Shown: positions 42,498-52,944 of the stretch, piece by piece
Layout: each line of letters begins with the position of its first letter
Numbering within the stretch: position 1 is the first letter of the stretch
Assembly (NCBI RefSeq): GCF_042676145.1
Contig: NZ_JBHTJW010000002.1
Location: 62,001 to 126,000, forward strand
From: Methylophilus glucosoxydans
Lineage (GTDB): Bacteria; Pseudomonadota; Gammaproteobacteria; Burkholderiales; Methylophilaceae
Direction: 5' to 3'
DNA length: 64,000 nt
Notes under the pieces: model-generated
The model's database searches: none
What the model was told of the DNA's origin: nothing
The model's input: only the letters and a program-made list of their open reading frames with translations
Translations under genes and position numbers: made by a program

Positions 42498-45400
42498 TTA
42501 AATACAATTTGAGTTCACGCCATCCGGCAATTTAACCCCAGAACTCAGGATAGGGGTACTACCCAGGTGATCTTCATTCACTGGACAAGCCACTGCATCA
42601 GGATCATCGTCATCACCCGCAGCAGGGTTCAGAGAAACGATGGTCATCGTATTCAAAGCAGGGTTAGTTCCGACCAGGCCACCTAAACCAGCGTTGTCAC
42701 GGGGAGAGATATTCAACAGCGTGGTTGGAGGAGTAACTGGTAGCGCCGTATATATCAAGCCATTCCCAGAAGAGTTTAGTTGTTGAATGTTATTTTTAAC
42801 TGCATCATAACTTGTACCAAACTGTTGAAAGTTAACTTTAGCCAACACATTAGAACCAGGTTGACTCCTATCTGGCGAGGTTGAATAGATCAACCACCGA
42901 CCATTAGTGCCTGTTGAAATATCAGAGTTACTGCTATTTCTGTAATCACGGCCAGCGACCTGTGTTACTGCATTAGTAGAGGTACTTGTTGTGTTGATAT
43001 CCCCATTTTGAATCACATCTTGACCAGCACGGACAAAAATATTTGCAGAGTTTCCATTCACACCAGTACCAGTTTTAGCACCCGCATTATTAGTGATCCC
43101 ACCAAAAGTGACATCGCCAGTGGTTGCTACTAAATTAACGGCACCCGCAACGCCACCAGACTTATTCGTACCATTCCCGTCTGCACCAGATGCAGTGATC
43201 TTTCCAACTGTGAGGTTAGTGCCCGCGGTAATATTTATACCCCCCGCGCTCTTACCATCAGTATCACTTCTCCCAGCACCAGCACTGGTATTGATATCAC
43301 CCGTTTTAATTTCTCCTGCTGCATTCATGGTGACTTTAGCACCGATATTATTAATTCCACCATTGGCGTTAACATTGCCCGTAGTTATGTTGCCTGCTGA
43401 GCTAGCCAGGGTTACATCTCCAGATAGCGTTGAACTCGCCGATGTTGAGCCAGCATCTCCAGCACTGGTAGTAATACTGCCAACAGTAATATTATTTACT
43501 GTATTGATAGTAACCACTCCACCTTGTCCACCGCTGCCTAATGTTTGATTAGAAACTGAACCACTTGTATTGATATTACCCGTCATGGTCAGACTGTTGG
43601 CCTTAATCTCAACATTGCCACCATTGGCACCAGTACCAGGACCAACTCCTGCACCAGCAGCATTAATATTGGCATTGCCAAGGTTTATATCCCCTGTAGC
43701 CTCCATTTTTACACTCCCAGCAATACCATTGAATATATTGCCTGTCGTGTTGATATTCACACCGGGCTGGTTTACGGCTATGTTCGCTGCGGAAAGAAAT
43801 ACCCCTCCACTCCCGCTCGTGATATTTGCGTTGATATTGATATCGCCGCCATTTTGACCATCTTTATCTGCTGTCAAACTAATCGAGCCAATTGGCCCTG
43901 ATTGAATATTTGCATTTGCATTTACATTAATATTGTTATTTGCTTCCATTCGAACACTGCCAGTTGCTTGAGTCATATTCAAAGCGCTACTAACAGTAAT
44001 ATCATTAGTTGCCTGCAAAAATAGTTCGCTAAAGCCGATTACATCTTTAACGTCTATAAAAGTATCAACACCCCCAGTATTATCAGCAAACGCAACGTCA
44101 GGCCCTGCTACATCTGCTGGCACCTTAGTCGAGTTACTACCTAAAACGATATTCGTGGGATCAAATAAAACCGAGCCGCCAATACCATTGGCTGCACCAA
44201 CATTGACATCCCCAAGCATGGCGAGATACTGCTTGCCAGAAACCTCAACAAACCCACCGTTACCTTTTGACGCACCACCTTGTGCAAAAATATCCCCATA
44301 GTAACGGGTCAAATCATCTGCCCAGACCACCACTTTGCCGCCATTACCTTCTTCAATGGCATCCGCTTTGATCGTTGCACCGCTGGCGACATAAGTGGTT
44401 CTTGCGTTGTAAACCGCGTCATTTTTACCTTGGTAATCACCCCCTACCAATACTTTGCCGCCGCCTTTATCACCAGAAGCATCCAGCACAGCGCCGTTCA
44501 TCAAAGCCACTTGCTCACCTGTGACCTCAATGCTGCCGCCAGTAGTGTTCAGACCTTTCGCAATCAGGCGACCAGACACTTCAACCTTGGCATTATCTCC
44601 ACCCTCCAGACGGATGACGCCATTACGTTCGACCAATTGATTAGCCTCAACAATCCCGGAGATATTGATTGCAGAAGCACGGGCATTGGTAGCCATTTGT
44701 ACAAAGCCGCCATCGGCATAGATAGCGCCGCTGTTTTTGATATTGGCCTCGAGAGCATCCCCCGAGAGCTTCGCCTTTATAAGACCATTACCGAAGAAAT
44801 CCAGTGTTGCCTCTTGTGCCGATCCGAGCACAACACTGCCATTATTTGCGACCAACGTACCGGTATTTTCTACTGATTTACCAAGCAGAACGATATAACC
44901 TTCATTTTTAGCTTTAATAACACCATGATTGACAATAGACCCCATATTGTCAGTGCCTGTAAATTTATAACGTCCGGCCAGAAAATCATCATCGGTAATT
45001 TTTAATGTGGAGAGGATAATATTTCCAACATTAACTTCAGAACCTTTGGCAAAATAAATGCCGTTGGGATTCACAAATAAAAGCATATTGCTAACATTAA
45101 ACTTGCCTTCAATTTGCGAAGCATCAGGCCCGGTAATCATAAACATTGCTCGGTCGCCAGCATGCTGATTCAAGTTAACTGTTTCGTTTGACCCAATATT
45201 AAAGCTATGCCAAGAAGCCTTGAGAGCGGAGGTTGTCTGATTGATGTCAAGCGTGGTGCCATTGTTACTCACATCAAAAGTTGCATGCCCAATGTCCAGC
45301 TTTGCATCAGAAGGGAGCGCATAAGAAACGCCTGAGGCTGTGAGCGCGGCGACTCCTAAACTCACTCTTAATCCAAGCTTAGCTGACTTACTTAATCGAG

Positions 45401-45551
45401 CACTAAAAGTAAGGCTTTGACTCTGTATTCTGCTACTTACGGACAACGATTTTTTGCCTTTGCTACGCGCTGTCTCTGCAACTACAGCCCATGCATTTTG
45501 CACATGACTCCACACCAATCTGTAGACGTGGTTTAAGGATGCTGCTTTCAT
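42498..45551 (-). CDS. TpsA exoprotein (filamentous haemagglutinin-like)
   Basis: Predicted 1,017-aa secreted beta-helical protein. An ESPR extended signal region (HVYRLVWSHVQNAWAVVAE) precedes the hydrophobic signal and cleavage near SYALPS. The TPS domain follows, with NPNGI (FVNPNGIYFAKGS) for recognition by TpsB. The rest is a Gly/Asn/Thr-rich repeat region with recurring GDINT and GNV motifs. There is no C-terminal toxin domain I can recognise, so an adhesin is likelier than a contact-dependent inhibitor. Preceded by AAGGAG. It lies 200 nt downstream of tpsB. Confidence 0.88.
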   Translation of the reverse strand: MKAASLNHVYRLVWSHVQNAWAVVAETARSKGKKSLSVSSRIQSQSLTFSARLSKSAKLGLRVSLGVAALTASGVSYALPSDAKLDIGHATFDVSNNGTTLDINQTTSALKASWHSFNIGSNETVNLNQHAGDRAMFMITGPDASQIEGKFNVSNMLLFVNPNGIYFAKGSEVNVGNIILSTLKITDDDFLAGRYKFTGTDNMGSIVNHGVIKAKNEGYIVLLGKSVENTGTLVANNGSVVLGSAQEATLDFFGNGLIKAKLSGDALEANIKNSGAIYADGGFVQMATNARASAINISGIVEANQLVERNGVIRLEGGDNAKVEVSGRLIAKGLNTTGGSIEVTGEQVALMNGAVLDASGDKGGGKVLVGGDYQGKNDAVYNARTTYVASGATIKADAIEEGNGGKVVVWADDLTRYYGDIFAQGGASKGNGGFVEVSGKQYLAMLGDVNVGAANGIGGSVLFDPTNIVLGSNSTKVPADVAGPDVAFADNTGGVDTFIDVKDVIGFSELFLQATNDITVSSALNMTQATGSVRMEANNNINVNANANIQSGPIGSISLTADKDGQNGGDININANITSGSGGVFLSAANIAVNQPGVNINTTGNIFNGIAGSVKMEATGDINLGNANINAAGAGVGPGTGANGGNVEIKANSLTMTGNINTSGSVSNQTLGSGGQGGVVTINTVNNITVGSITTSAGDAGSTSASSTLSGDVTLASSAGNITTGNVNANGGINNIGAKVTMNAAGEIKTGDINTSAGAGRSDTDGKSAGGINITAGTNLTVGKITASGADGNGTNKSGGVAGAVNLVATTGDVTFGGITNNAGAKTGTGVNGNSANIFVRAGQDVIQNGDINTTSTSTNAVTQVAGRDYRNSSNSDISTGTNGRWLIYSTSPDRSQPGSNVLAKVNFQQFGTSYDAVKNNIQQLNSSGNGLIYTALPVTPPTTLLNISPRDNAGLGGLVGTNPALNTMTIVSLNPAAGDDDDPDAVACPVNEDHLGSTPILSSGVKLPDGVNSNCI

Positions 45552-45578
45552 GACACTTCTCCTTGTTAATAATAAACG

Positions 45579-45703
45579 CCACTGATCTCATGACCAGTGG
45601 GTTACCATCACTTCTCTCATATTCCTGATATGGATGTAATTTTGATTCAGGAATTTTTTTTTGTATGTAGCCCAGTATGACTAACGCTATTCATCTGGGC
45701 TAC
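45579..45703. repeat. Two inverted repeats between tpsB and tpsA
   Basis: A 9-bp stem, GTAGCCCAG at 45667-45675 and CTGGGCTAC at 45695-45703, lies 49 nt after the tpsB stop. A second stem, CCACTG/CAGTGG at 45579-45600, lies before the tpsA SD. No U-run follows on the minus strand, so these are more likely mRNA stability or expression-balance elements than terminators. Confidence 0.4.
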
Positions 45704-45751
45704 TTATGATTTATGTCAGGTTCAAAGCCTGTTTATTGACTGCTAGAAATA

Positions 45752-47461
45752 CTAGAAACTCTTTCTTAGCTGCCCCCACAACTGGTATTCAGTATTACTA
45801 CCCGAACCATCCAGATCACGCTTTTGCTGGGAGTAGGTGGTCGTTAATACCCACTGCCCTGGAATCTGGATATCAGTACCGATACCCACATGTTGGGAGC
45901 GGACATAGTTAGTGCTGCCAATCGGGTCATGATTTAACTTGCCACGACCCGCATCGTAAAAAACAAACGGCGTCACAGCTTGGATGTAGGGAGTCACGTC
46001 AGCGCCCGTGGTCGCAAAAGTACGGCGCAAATCTGTCCCAGCCATCCAGCCTTGGTCTGCCTGGCTGGGGATATCAGAGAATTGACGCCAGCGGTTAATG
46101 GCCCCAATACCAAAGCGCTCTGCGATATCAAGGTTACTATTTGTGCCTTGGTAATCTGCCCGCACAATCCAGTTAACGCCATTGTCGAATACCTGCGTAC
46201 GGCTGGAAGTCCAGTTCCATTTGGTAAAACTGCCCTGGGTATCAAGTTGAGACCTATCCGTATCCTTTGCTGAGGCATCCTTGAATGAAACATTCCCTTG
46301 CGTGAGCACCAAACTCCATTGATAAGCAACGTCACCGGTCTCATTGATCCAATCACCTAACACGCCGAGCTCAAGGCTGCTAATGTTACGGCGGTTGTTA
46401 ATAGAAAATGCCTTCACATCGTCATCCAGAATTTTGTAGTTGCTACCCACTTTGAATGAAATGCTTTTTTTGGTTTCACGTAACCAGGGATGTTCTAAAG
46501 ACGCATAAAAATAATGTGCATCGCCCGACGCATCAAACTGTTTGAAATCGCGACCAAGCTCATAATCTACATAGCTGTAAGCCAGATTTAAAATATTACC
46601 TGCACTGCCAACAGGGGTCAGATACAATCCACTCAATGAGCGCTGACCTTCATCTCTGGAAACTTTACCCACCACCGCCAATTGATCTCCACGACCGTTC
46701 AGGTTGTTGACGGCACCGCCAAAACCTAATGTTTCTCGACCGGTGTAACGGTTGCCGTAAGTGTTTGCCGCAACATACCCACTGTAACGCGCTCTGGGTT
46801 CAACAGACACAGCCACATCTGAACTGCCCACAGCCTCACCGGGGTTGAGCTGAGAGGTGACCTGAATGCCCGGCAAGCCGTTCATCACCATGATATTGCG
46901 CACAAGGTTGCGCTCATTAAGCACATCCCCCTTGTTCAAGCCGTACTCGGAAACAGACTGGAAATACGACTGATCCAGCCCTTCACCGGTTTCGGCTTTC
47001 ACCTCGCCCAAAGTACCTTCCAGAATCGCCAACTCAACCACAGCTTCTGCTTCAGTAGTTTTTTGCAAATCTTGCGTAGGCAAATAGACTTGTGTCAGCA
47101 AGTAGCCACGTTGGCGGTAATAGTTCCGAATGGTACCCACCGCTTCATTCAGCTCGCGCATACCCACTTCATGGCCAGTCAGCGAGGCGACTTGTGCTGC
47201 AAGAACCTCATCTGAAAACTGTTTGTTGCCAGAAAATTTGAACGCCTTTACCACAATCTTCAGACTGGATTTCTTTTGTTTTTTTTCTGGCTGTGGCGTT
47301 TCTTGTGGCACCTGAATAATGGGCCGTGGCTCTGGAATAATCGGTCTAGGGATATTGGGCTGCAAGGGCTCAGGGAACGAAACGCCCCCTGCCAAAACCT
47401 GCGAGCAATATCCCATGACCAGCCAAGGAATCAGGCGCATACCTGTCGTGTGTTTTTTCAA
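45752..47461 (-). CDS. TpsB outer-membrane transporter (FhaC/ShlB family)
   Basis: Predicted 569-aa outer-membrane barrel that secretes TpsA. A signal peptide (about 1-24, ending VLA) and a Pro-rich linker are followed by POTRA domains (about 65-210: VVKAFKFSGNKQFSDEV and LAILEGTLGEVKAETGEG) and a 16-strand barrel ending with the terminal Phe typical of outer-membrane proteins (LRKSF). The TpsB-TpsA order is standard. Both genes are likely transcribed together from an AT-rich region at 47462-47599. Confidence 0.92.
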   Translation of the reverse strand: MKKHTTGMRLIPWLVMGYCSQVLAGGVSFPEPLQPNIPRPIIPEPRPIIQVPQETPQPEKKQKKSSLKIVVKAFKFSGNKQFSDEVLAAQVASLTGHEVGMRELNEAVGTIRNYYRQRGYLLTQVYLPTQDLQKTTEAEAVVELAILEGTLGEVKAETGEGLDQSYFQSVSEYGLNKGDVLNERNLVRNIMVMNGLPGIQVTSQLNPGEAVGSSDVAVSVEPRARYSGYVAANTYGNRYTGRETLGFGGAVNNLNGRGDQLAVVGKVSRDEGQRSLSGLYLTPVGSAGNILNLAYSYVDYELGRDFKQFDASGDAHYFYASLEHPWLRETKKSISFKVGSNYKILDDDVKAFSINNRRNISSLELGVLGDWINETGDVAYQWSLVLTQGNVSFKDASAKDTDRSQLDTQGSFTKWNWTSSRTQVFDNGVNWIVRADYQGTNSNLDIAERFGIGAINRWRQFSDIPSQADQGWMAGTDLRRTFATTGADVTPYIQAVTPFVFYDAGRGKLNHDPIGSTNYVRSQHVGIGTDIQIPGQWVLTTTYSQQKRDLDGSGSNTEYQLWGQLRKSF

Positions 47462-47599
47462 GATGACTCCCCAAAACTTTTATTAAAATCAATATGCTAC
47501 AAATAATATCGCAACCCTTAAATTTACCTTAAAAAACAATCAAACACTAACCCTTTTTTACAAAACACCCTGTCATTGAAGACCACTTTTGCAAATTTG

Positions 47600-49867
47600 C
47601 TAGTATTCCAGGGCATCGACATCCAATACCCAGCGAATTTTCGCCTGTAATGGATGTGCTCTTACCCAGGCGACGGCGACTTGCAGTAGCTGCTGCAAGG
47701 CGTTGCGATGTGCAGATTGCATCATCACATAACCGCGCTCCATACGGTTCAGGCGTGCAAGCCCTGGTCTGACAGGATCATAAATTAGCGGCTGATCAGG
47801 CAAAGTTGCAGCATGCTGATCGACATAGGCTCTGGCGGCCAAACTAAACTCCGTCAGAAACTGGTTTACCAGGGCATACTCAGTGGCTTCTGCTTTCATC
47901 ACGGCAATATAGGTAGCAGGCGGGAACTGCATCGCCATTCGCTCTTGCAACAAAGCCTGTGCAAACTCGGCGTAATTCTGCTCGCGCAAGGCGGTAAATA
48001 ATGGGTGCTGCGGGAAGGCCGTTTGTATTAATACCTCACCCGGTTTTTCACCACGGCCTGCACGACCGGCCACCTGCATTAATTGGGCAAACAAGCGCTC
48101 GCTGGCGCGGTAATCCGGGCTATACAATGCACTGTCGGTATCGAGCACACCCACCAAGGTCAGATTAGCAAAATCATGGCCTTTGGCCAGCATTTGGGTG
48201 CCCACCAAAATATCGATTTCACCGGCATGCACCTCGGAAAGCAAGGTGGTTAAAGCATCTTTGGCCTGAATGGTATCTCTGTCCACGCGCGCCACACGCG
48301 CCTGCGGAAACACCTGCTGCAGCGTTTCCTCGATGCGTTGCGTCGCCTGACCAACCGGGCGCAAATCCGGATTGCCGCAACTTGGGCATTGCAGCGGAAT
48401 AGGCTGCTCATCGCCACAGTGGTGACAACGTAGCACACGCTGCCGCAAGTGCAGCACCGCTTTGGCAGAGCACCGGCGGCAATCGGCCAGCCACTGGCAG
48501 GCCGAGCAATGCAGCACCGGGGCATAGCCACGGCGATTAATAAACAACAAGCTTTGTTCGCCACGCTGCAAACGCTGCTCTATCGCCTGCTTTAACAAGG
48601 GCGTCAATCCTGCTTCTGGCGGCGGATGCGCAGTATCTATACAAAAAATACGTGGCAATGTGGCTTGCGCCACCGCCCGCTTGTTTAATGTGAGCAAACG
48701 ATAAATCGGCTTTCTGCCGCCTGCGTGCTCCTGATCGCCCGTTGCGTTGTACCAGCTTTCCAGCGAAGGCGTGGCACTGCCAAGCACCACGGGCACACCA
48801 TGCTGCTTCGCACGTACCAGCGCAACATCGCGCGCATGATAACGCATGCCATCTTGTTGCTTGTAAGAGCTGTCATGCTCTTCGTCCAGAATCATCAGCT
48901 TGAGGTGCGGCATCGGCGTAAACACACTCAAGCGCGTCCCGATCACAATGCGTGCGGCGCCAGACTGTGCCGCTTGCCAGTTTTGCAAGCGCTCACTCTC
49001 ACTCAAATGGCTATGCAAGGTAACCAATGCGTACTCACTGAGCCGGCTACGAAAACGGCTTTCCAGCTGCGGTGTCAGGTTGATTTCGGGCACCATAATC
49101 AGCACTTGCGACTGTGGATCAGCCAACACTTTTTCCAGCAAGCGAATATACACCTCGGTTTTACCCGAGCCCGTGATCCCAAATAGTAGCCAGGGCTGAA
49201 AACCATGCAGGCGGCCCAGAATCGCCTCAACGGCCGCGGCCTGCTCGTCATTGAGTTCGGGGACCTGCGCGGAAGCAGGCATGGAGGGCCGGGTCGCGAT
49301 GACCTCTCGCCTGCTCACATAACCACCATCCAGCAAGGGCTGTAACGCTTTGCGCCAGGTGGCAGAAACCGCGGCGAGCATGGCCTCACTGCATTCCGCG
49401 TGCTGCTGCAGCAAGGCCAGCAACCTCGCTAAGACTTGTTGCCGCTTGCCGATCAACGCATCTGGCACCGCTTGTGCCAGATGATAAAGCCACATTTTGC
49501 GCGACACCGCCGGCTTGATTTGCCGCAAGCGCAATGGCAGGCTGGATAATACGGTTTGCCCAAACGGATAGTGATAATAGTCTGCACAAAAGCGCAACAA
49601 TTTGAAGCTGGCAGCATCCAGCGGCACGTCGTCAAACACTTGCAATACCGCTTTGAGCTTGGGCAAGGGGATATCGGTCTCATTGACCAGAGCCATCACG
49701 ATCCCCACCAGTTGCCGTCCGGCAAATGGCACCACCACGCGGTTACCCACTTTGATCACCAGGCCAGGATTCAGGTAATCAAACTCACGGTCCAGCGGCA
49801 CATCAAGCACGACGCGCACAATGCTGGCGGACGTGGTGACCTGAGGAGCGGCGGATGTTGAACACAT
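47600..49867 (-). CDS. priA: Primosomal replication protein N' (PriA helicase)
   Basis: Restarts stalled replication forks. It is 755 aa. The N-terminal DNA-binding domain is followed by the helicase core with Walker A FGITGSGKTEVYIRLL and Walker B ILDEEHDSSYKQQDG. The zinc-binding cysteines lie in CSACQWLADCRRC, CHHCGDE and CPSCGNPD. It sits 60 nt from the argS start, divergently. Confidence 0.95.
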   Translation of the reverse strand: MCSTSAAPQVTTSASIVRVVLDVPLDREFDYLNPGLVIKVGNRVVVPFAGRQLVGIVMALVNETDIPLPKLKAVLQVFDDVPLDAASFKLLRFCADYYHYPFGQTVLSSLPLRLRQIKPAVSRKMWLYHLAQAVPDALIGKRQQVLARLLALLQQHAECSEAMLAAVSATWRKALQPLLDGGYVSRREVIATRPSMPASAQVPELNDEQAAAVEAILGRLHGFQPWLLFGITGSGKTEVYIRLLEKVLADPQSQVLIMVPEINLTPQLESRFRSRLSEYALVTLHSHLSESERLQNWQAAQSGAARIVIGTRLSVFTPMPHLKLMILDEEHDSSYKQQDGMRYHARDVALVRAKQHGVPVVLGSATPSLESWYNATGDQEHAGGRKPIYRLLTLNKRAVAQATLPRIFCIDTAHPPPEAGLTPLLKQAIEQRLQRGEQSLLFINRRGYAPVLHCSACQWLADCRRCSAKAVLHLRQRVLRCHHCGDEQPIPLQCPSCGNPDLRPVGQATQRIEETLQQVFPQARVARVDRDTIQAKDALTTLLSEVHAGEIDILVGTQMLAKGHDFANLTLVGVLDTDSALYSPDYRASERLFAQLMQVAGRAGRGEKPGEVLIQTAFPQHPLFTALREQNYAEFAQALLQERMAMQFPPATYIAVMKAEATEYALVNQFLTEFSLAARAYVDQHAATLPDQPLIYDPVRPGLARLNRMERGYVMMQSAHRNALQQLLQVAVAWVRAHPLQAKIRWVLDVDALEY

Positions 49868-49926
49868 GGGTGAAAAGGCTTAATTAGGTTAAAATGGCGG
49901 TTTGACGATAACGCATCATTTTAACC

Positions 49927-51585
49927 TTGAAACAAACGATCACAGAACTGATTCTGCAAGCGGTGACGCCGCTGGTGGCAGACACCTCCAGTCTCCATAT
50001 CATCCTTGAGCGGCCAAAATCTGCCGAGCATGGGGATTTCGCGACCAATATCGCCATGCAACTGGCTAAACCGCTCAAGCAAAATCCGCGCATGATTGCC
50101 CAGCAGATTATCGACGGCTTGCCCGCCAACCAGGTGATCAGCAAGGTGGAGATTGCGGGTGCAGGCTTTATCAATTTCTTTTTGTCGGCAGATAGCAAAC
50201 AGGCCATCGTGCACGATATTTTGAAACAAACCGACCAGTTTGGCCGCAACCCGGCAGGGCAAGGCGAAAAAGTCCAGGTGGAGTTTGTCTCTGCCAACCC
50301 CACTGGCCCGTTACATGTGGGCCATGGCCGCGGTGCTGCAGTCGGCGACTGTTTATGCCGATTACTGGCCGCCAATGGCTGGGAGGTGACGCGTGAGTTT
50401 TATTACAATGATGCAGGCGCACAAATCGATAACCTGACCAAATCGGTGCTGGCGCGCGCGCAAGGGATAACGCCAGACGATGCAAGCTTCCCTGAAGATG
50501 GTTACCGTGGGGACTATATCCTCGAAATTGCAGAGGCCTTTTTAGCCAAAGCGACGGTGACTGCTGACGACATGCAGGTGACTGCCAGCGGTGATGTCAA
50601 TGATACGGAATCCATACGCAAGTTTGCGGTGGCTTATTTGCGCCATGAGCAAGATCTCGACTTGCAGGCATTCCAGATCAAATTTGATGTGTTCTCACTC
50701 GAAAGCGCGCTATACACCGAAGGCAAGGTAGACAACACCGTGCAATCGCTGATCGCCAGTGGTCACACCTATGAACAAGACGACGCCTTATGGCTGCGCA
50801 CAACGGATTTTGGTGATGACAAAGACCGCGTCATGCGCAAAAAAGAAGGTGGCTACACCTATTTTGTGCCGGATGTCGCTTACCATCGTGAAAAGTGGCA
50901 GCGCGGTTTCAAACGTGTGATCAACGAGCAGGGCGCAGACCACCACAGCACCATTACGCGCGTGCGCGCCGGGCTACAAGCCCTCAATGTTGGCATTCCG
51001 CAAGGCTGGCCCGAATACGTGCTGCACCAAATGGTCACGGTGATGCGCGGCGGTGAAGAGGTCAAGCTCTCCAAACGTGCAGGGAGCTATGTGACTTTGC
51101 GCGACCTGATTGAAGAAGTTGGCTGTGATGCCACGCGTTACTTTTTGGCGGCGCGTAGCCCGGATTCGCAATTGGTGTTCGACATCGATCTGGCACGTGC
51201 GCAAACCAATGACAACCCGGTTTACTATATCCAATACGCGCATGCGCGCATTTGCAGCGTATTGACTCAATGGGGCGGCGATGTTGGCAGCCTCACCACC
51301 ACCGACCTGTCACCACTCAACAGCGCAGCAGAAACAACCCTGATGCAAGCCTTGGGGCAATACCCTGAAGTGGTCAGCAGCGCCTGCCAGGCACTGGCAC
51401 CGCACATGGTGGCCAACTATCTCAAGGAGCTAGCCAGTGCCCTGCATAGTTATTACAATGACACCAAATTTTTGGTGGATGATGCACAAGTCAAACTGGC
51501 ACGCCTGTCGCTGATTACCGCAACCCGCGTCGTCCTTCGCAATGGCTTGTCTTTGCTGGGGGTAAGCGCCCCGGATAAAATGTAA
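49927..51585 (+). CDS. argS: Arginyl-tRNA synthetase with TTG start
   Basis: Class I synthetase of 552 aa that charges tRNA-Arg. The HIGH motif is PTGPLHVGHGRGAAVGD, and the KMSK loop appears as VKLSKRAGSYVTL. The N-terminal additional domain (residues 1-115) and C-terminal anticodon domain are complete. The start is TTG at 49927: an in-frame TAA at 49909 rules out a longer ATG start, and the next Met is too far inside. No SD is visible, so initiation may be weak or leaderless. Confidence 0.94.
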   Translation: MKQTITELILQAVTPLVADTSSLHIILERPKSAEHGDFATNIAMQLAKPLKQNPRMIAQQIIDGLPANQVISKVEIAGAGFINFFLSADSKQAIVHDILKQTDQFGRNPAGQGEKVQVEFVSANPTGPLHVGHGRGAAVGDCLCRLLAANGWEVTREFYYNDAGAQIDNLTKSVLARAQGITPDDASFPEDGYRGDYILEIAEAFLAKATVTADDMQVTASGDVNDTESIRKFAVAYLRHEQDLDLQAFQIKFDVFSLESALYTEGKVDNTVQSLIASGHTYEQDDALWLRTTDFGDDKDRVMRKKEGGYTYFVPDVAYHREKWQRGFKRVINEQGADHHSTITRVRAGLQALNVGIPQGWPEYVLHQMVTVMRGGEEVKLSKRAGSYVTLRDLIEEVGCDATRYFLAARSPDSQLVFDIDLARAQTNDNPVYYIQYAHARICSVLTQWGGDVGSLTTTDLSPLNSAAETTLMQALGQYPEVVSSACQALAPHMVANYLKELASALHSYYNDTKFLVDDAQVKLARLSLITATRVVLRNGLSLLGVSAPDKM

Positions 51586-51625
51586 GCACCTGAAAAGTGC
51601 CCGAATTGATTGGTTCAAATTATCT

Positions 51626-52219
51626 ATGAGTCGCGACTACAAACCCTCACAAGCCAAAGCAAAAAGCAAGAGCAGCGGCAGCACCTTCTTTAACGGCCTG
51701 CTGGTCGGCTTGTTTTTGGGCGTCGCCTTGACGGTCGCGCTCATCATTTATATCAAAGGTGACCACAGCCCGTTCTCCAGCGCCTTCAAGAATGACAGCG
51801 GCTCGCAAGAGCTGCCGATCAAAAGCACCGTCACCGAAGAAGAAGTCAAACCTGGGAGCACCTCGATTGAGGACCCTAACAAATTTGACTTCTACACCAT
51901 TTTGCCGGATACCGAGAGCAAAATCAGTGAAGAGCAAGTGAAAAAGAACCCGACTATCAAACAAGAAAGCTACTTTATTCAGGTGGGCGCGTTTGCCAAA
52001 GAGGATGATGCCAACAATCTCAAAACCCGACTGGCACTGGTAGGCTTTGAGGCCGTTGTACAAACGGCAGAAATTCCGAACAAGGGCACCATGCACCGTG
52101 TACGCATTGGACCGCTCAACGATCTGGCAAAAATTACAAAAATCAGCCATGACCTGGAAACCAATGGCTTTCAGCCTAATCTGATCAAGGTCAATATCGA
52201 ATCTTCAGCATCGCATTAA
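51626..52219 (+). CDS. SPOR domain protein
   Basis: Predicted 197-aa inner-membrane protein. A short cytoplasmic basic tail precedes one helix (about residues 22-43, FFNGLLVGLFLGVALTVALII), then a periplasmic linker and a C-terminal SPOR domain (YFIQVGAFAKEDDANNLKTR and VRIGPLNDLAKI). SPOR domains bind septal peptidoglycan lacking stem peptides, so an FtsN- or DedD-like cell-division role is likely. It is 40 nt after argS. Confidence 0.88.
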   Translation: MSRDYKPSQAKAKSKSSGSTFFNGLLVGLFLGVALTVALIIYIKGDHSPFSSAFKNDSGSQELPIKSTVTEEEVKPGSTSIEDPNKFDFYTILPDTESKISEEQVKKNPTIKQESYFIQVGAFAKEDDANNLKTRLALVGFEAVVQTAEIPNKGTMHRVRIGPLNDLAKITKISHDLETNGFQPNLIKVNIESSASH

Positions 52220-52285
52220 TGCTGTCATCGTATCGCCAACTGTCACGTTAAACCATTACTTTCCACACATAAGGAAACGAATATC

Positions 52286-52930
52286 ATGAAAAAAATGTTG
52301 TTAAGTTTGATGCTCTGGGCAGGCTTCACCGCCACTGCTGCCTTGGCTGAGCCGCAAATGGGTGAGCAATTTGATCAGGTTGCACAGCAAATAACGACCG
52401 ATCAACCTGCCAAAATCGAAGTGATGGAGTTATTCTGGTACGGCTGTCCGCACTGCTATCACATGGAGCATCCGCTGGAAGCCTGGGTGAAAAAATTACC
52501 TGCGGATGTGTATTTCAAACGCATGCCAGCCTTACCCAATGCCAGCTGGGCGCCCATGGCCAAAACCTATTTTGCCATGCAAGAACTGGGCGTACTGGAT
52601 AAACTGCATACCCCATTGTTTGACGCCATTCATAAAACAAAAAGCTTGAACCCGGCGGACGAAGCTGCAGCCATTGACTGGGTGACCAAACAAGGTGGCC
52701 TGGACAAGATTAAAGTTGAAAAAGCTTTTAAGTCGTTTGCGCTGAACATGCAAATGAACAAAGCCATGCAGGTGTTCCGCGCTTCCGGCGCTACAGGCGT
52801 ACCTGCCTTGATTGTTGATGGCAAATACATCACCGGCAGCTCCATGGCCGGAGGCAATGAAGCTGCCTTGCAAACAGCGGACTTTATTATCCAGAACGTG
52901 CGCAAGGACCGCGCAGCGGGTAAAAAATAA
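52286..52930 (+). CDS. dsbA: Thiol:disulfide interchange protein DsbA
   Basis: Periplasmic oxidase of 214 aa that introduces disulfides. A signal peptide (about 1-21, ending ALA) precedes the active site WYGCPHCYHM (Cys54-Pro-His-Cys57). The cis-Pro loop is ATGVPALIVDG. Together with DsbD and the TlpA-like protein earlier in the window it covers both oxidising and reducing arms of periplasmic thiol chemistry. SPOR-dsbA order after argS is common in betaproteobacteria. Confidence 0.96.
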   Translation: MKKMLLSLMLWAGFTATAALAEPQMGEQFDQVAQQITTDQPAKIEVMELFWYGCPHCYHMEHPLEAWVKKLPADVYFKRMPALPNASWAPMAKTYFAMQELGVLDKLHTPLFDAIHKTKSLNPADEAAAIDWVTKQGGLDKIKVEKAFKSFALNMQMNKAMQVFRASGATGVPALIVDGKYITGSSMAGGNEAALQTADFIIQNVRKDRAAGKK

Positions 52931-52944
52931 GCACCAATGACAAT

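Noticed and set aside
43093..43857. Two plus-strand frames over tpsA (43093-43548 and 43570-43857)
   Set aside because: They are antisense to the repetitive, Asn/Thr/Gly-rich TpsA and reflect its codon pattern; proline/valine-rich composition and no SD.
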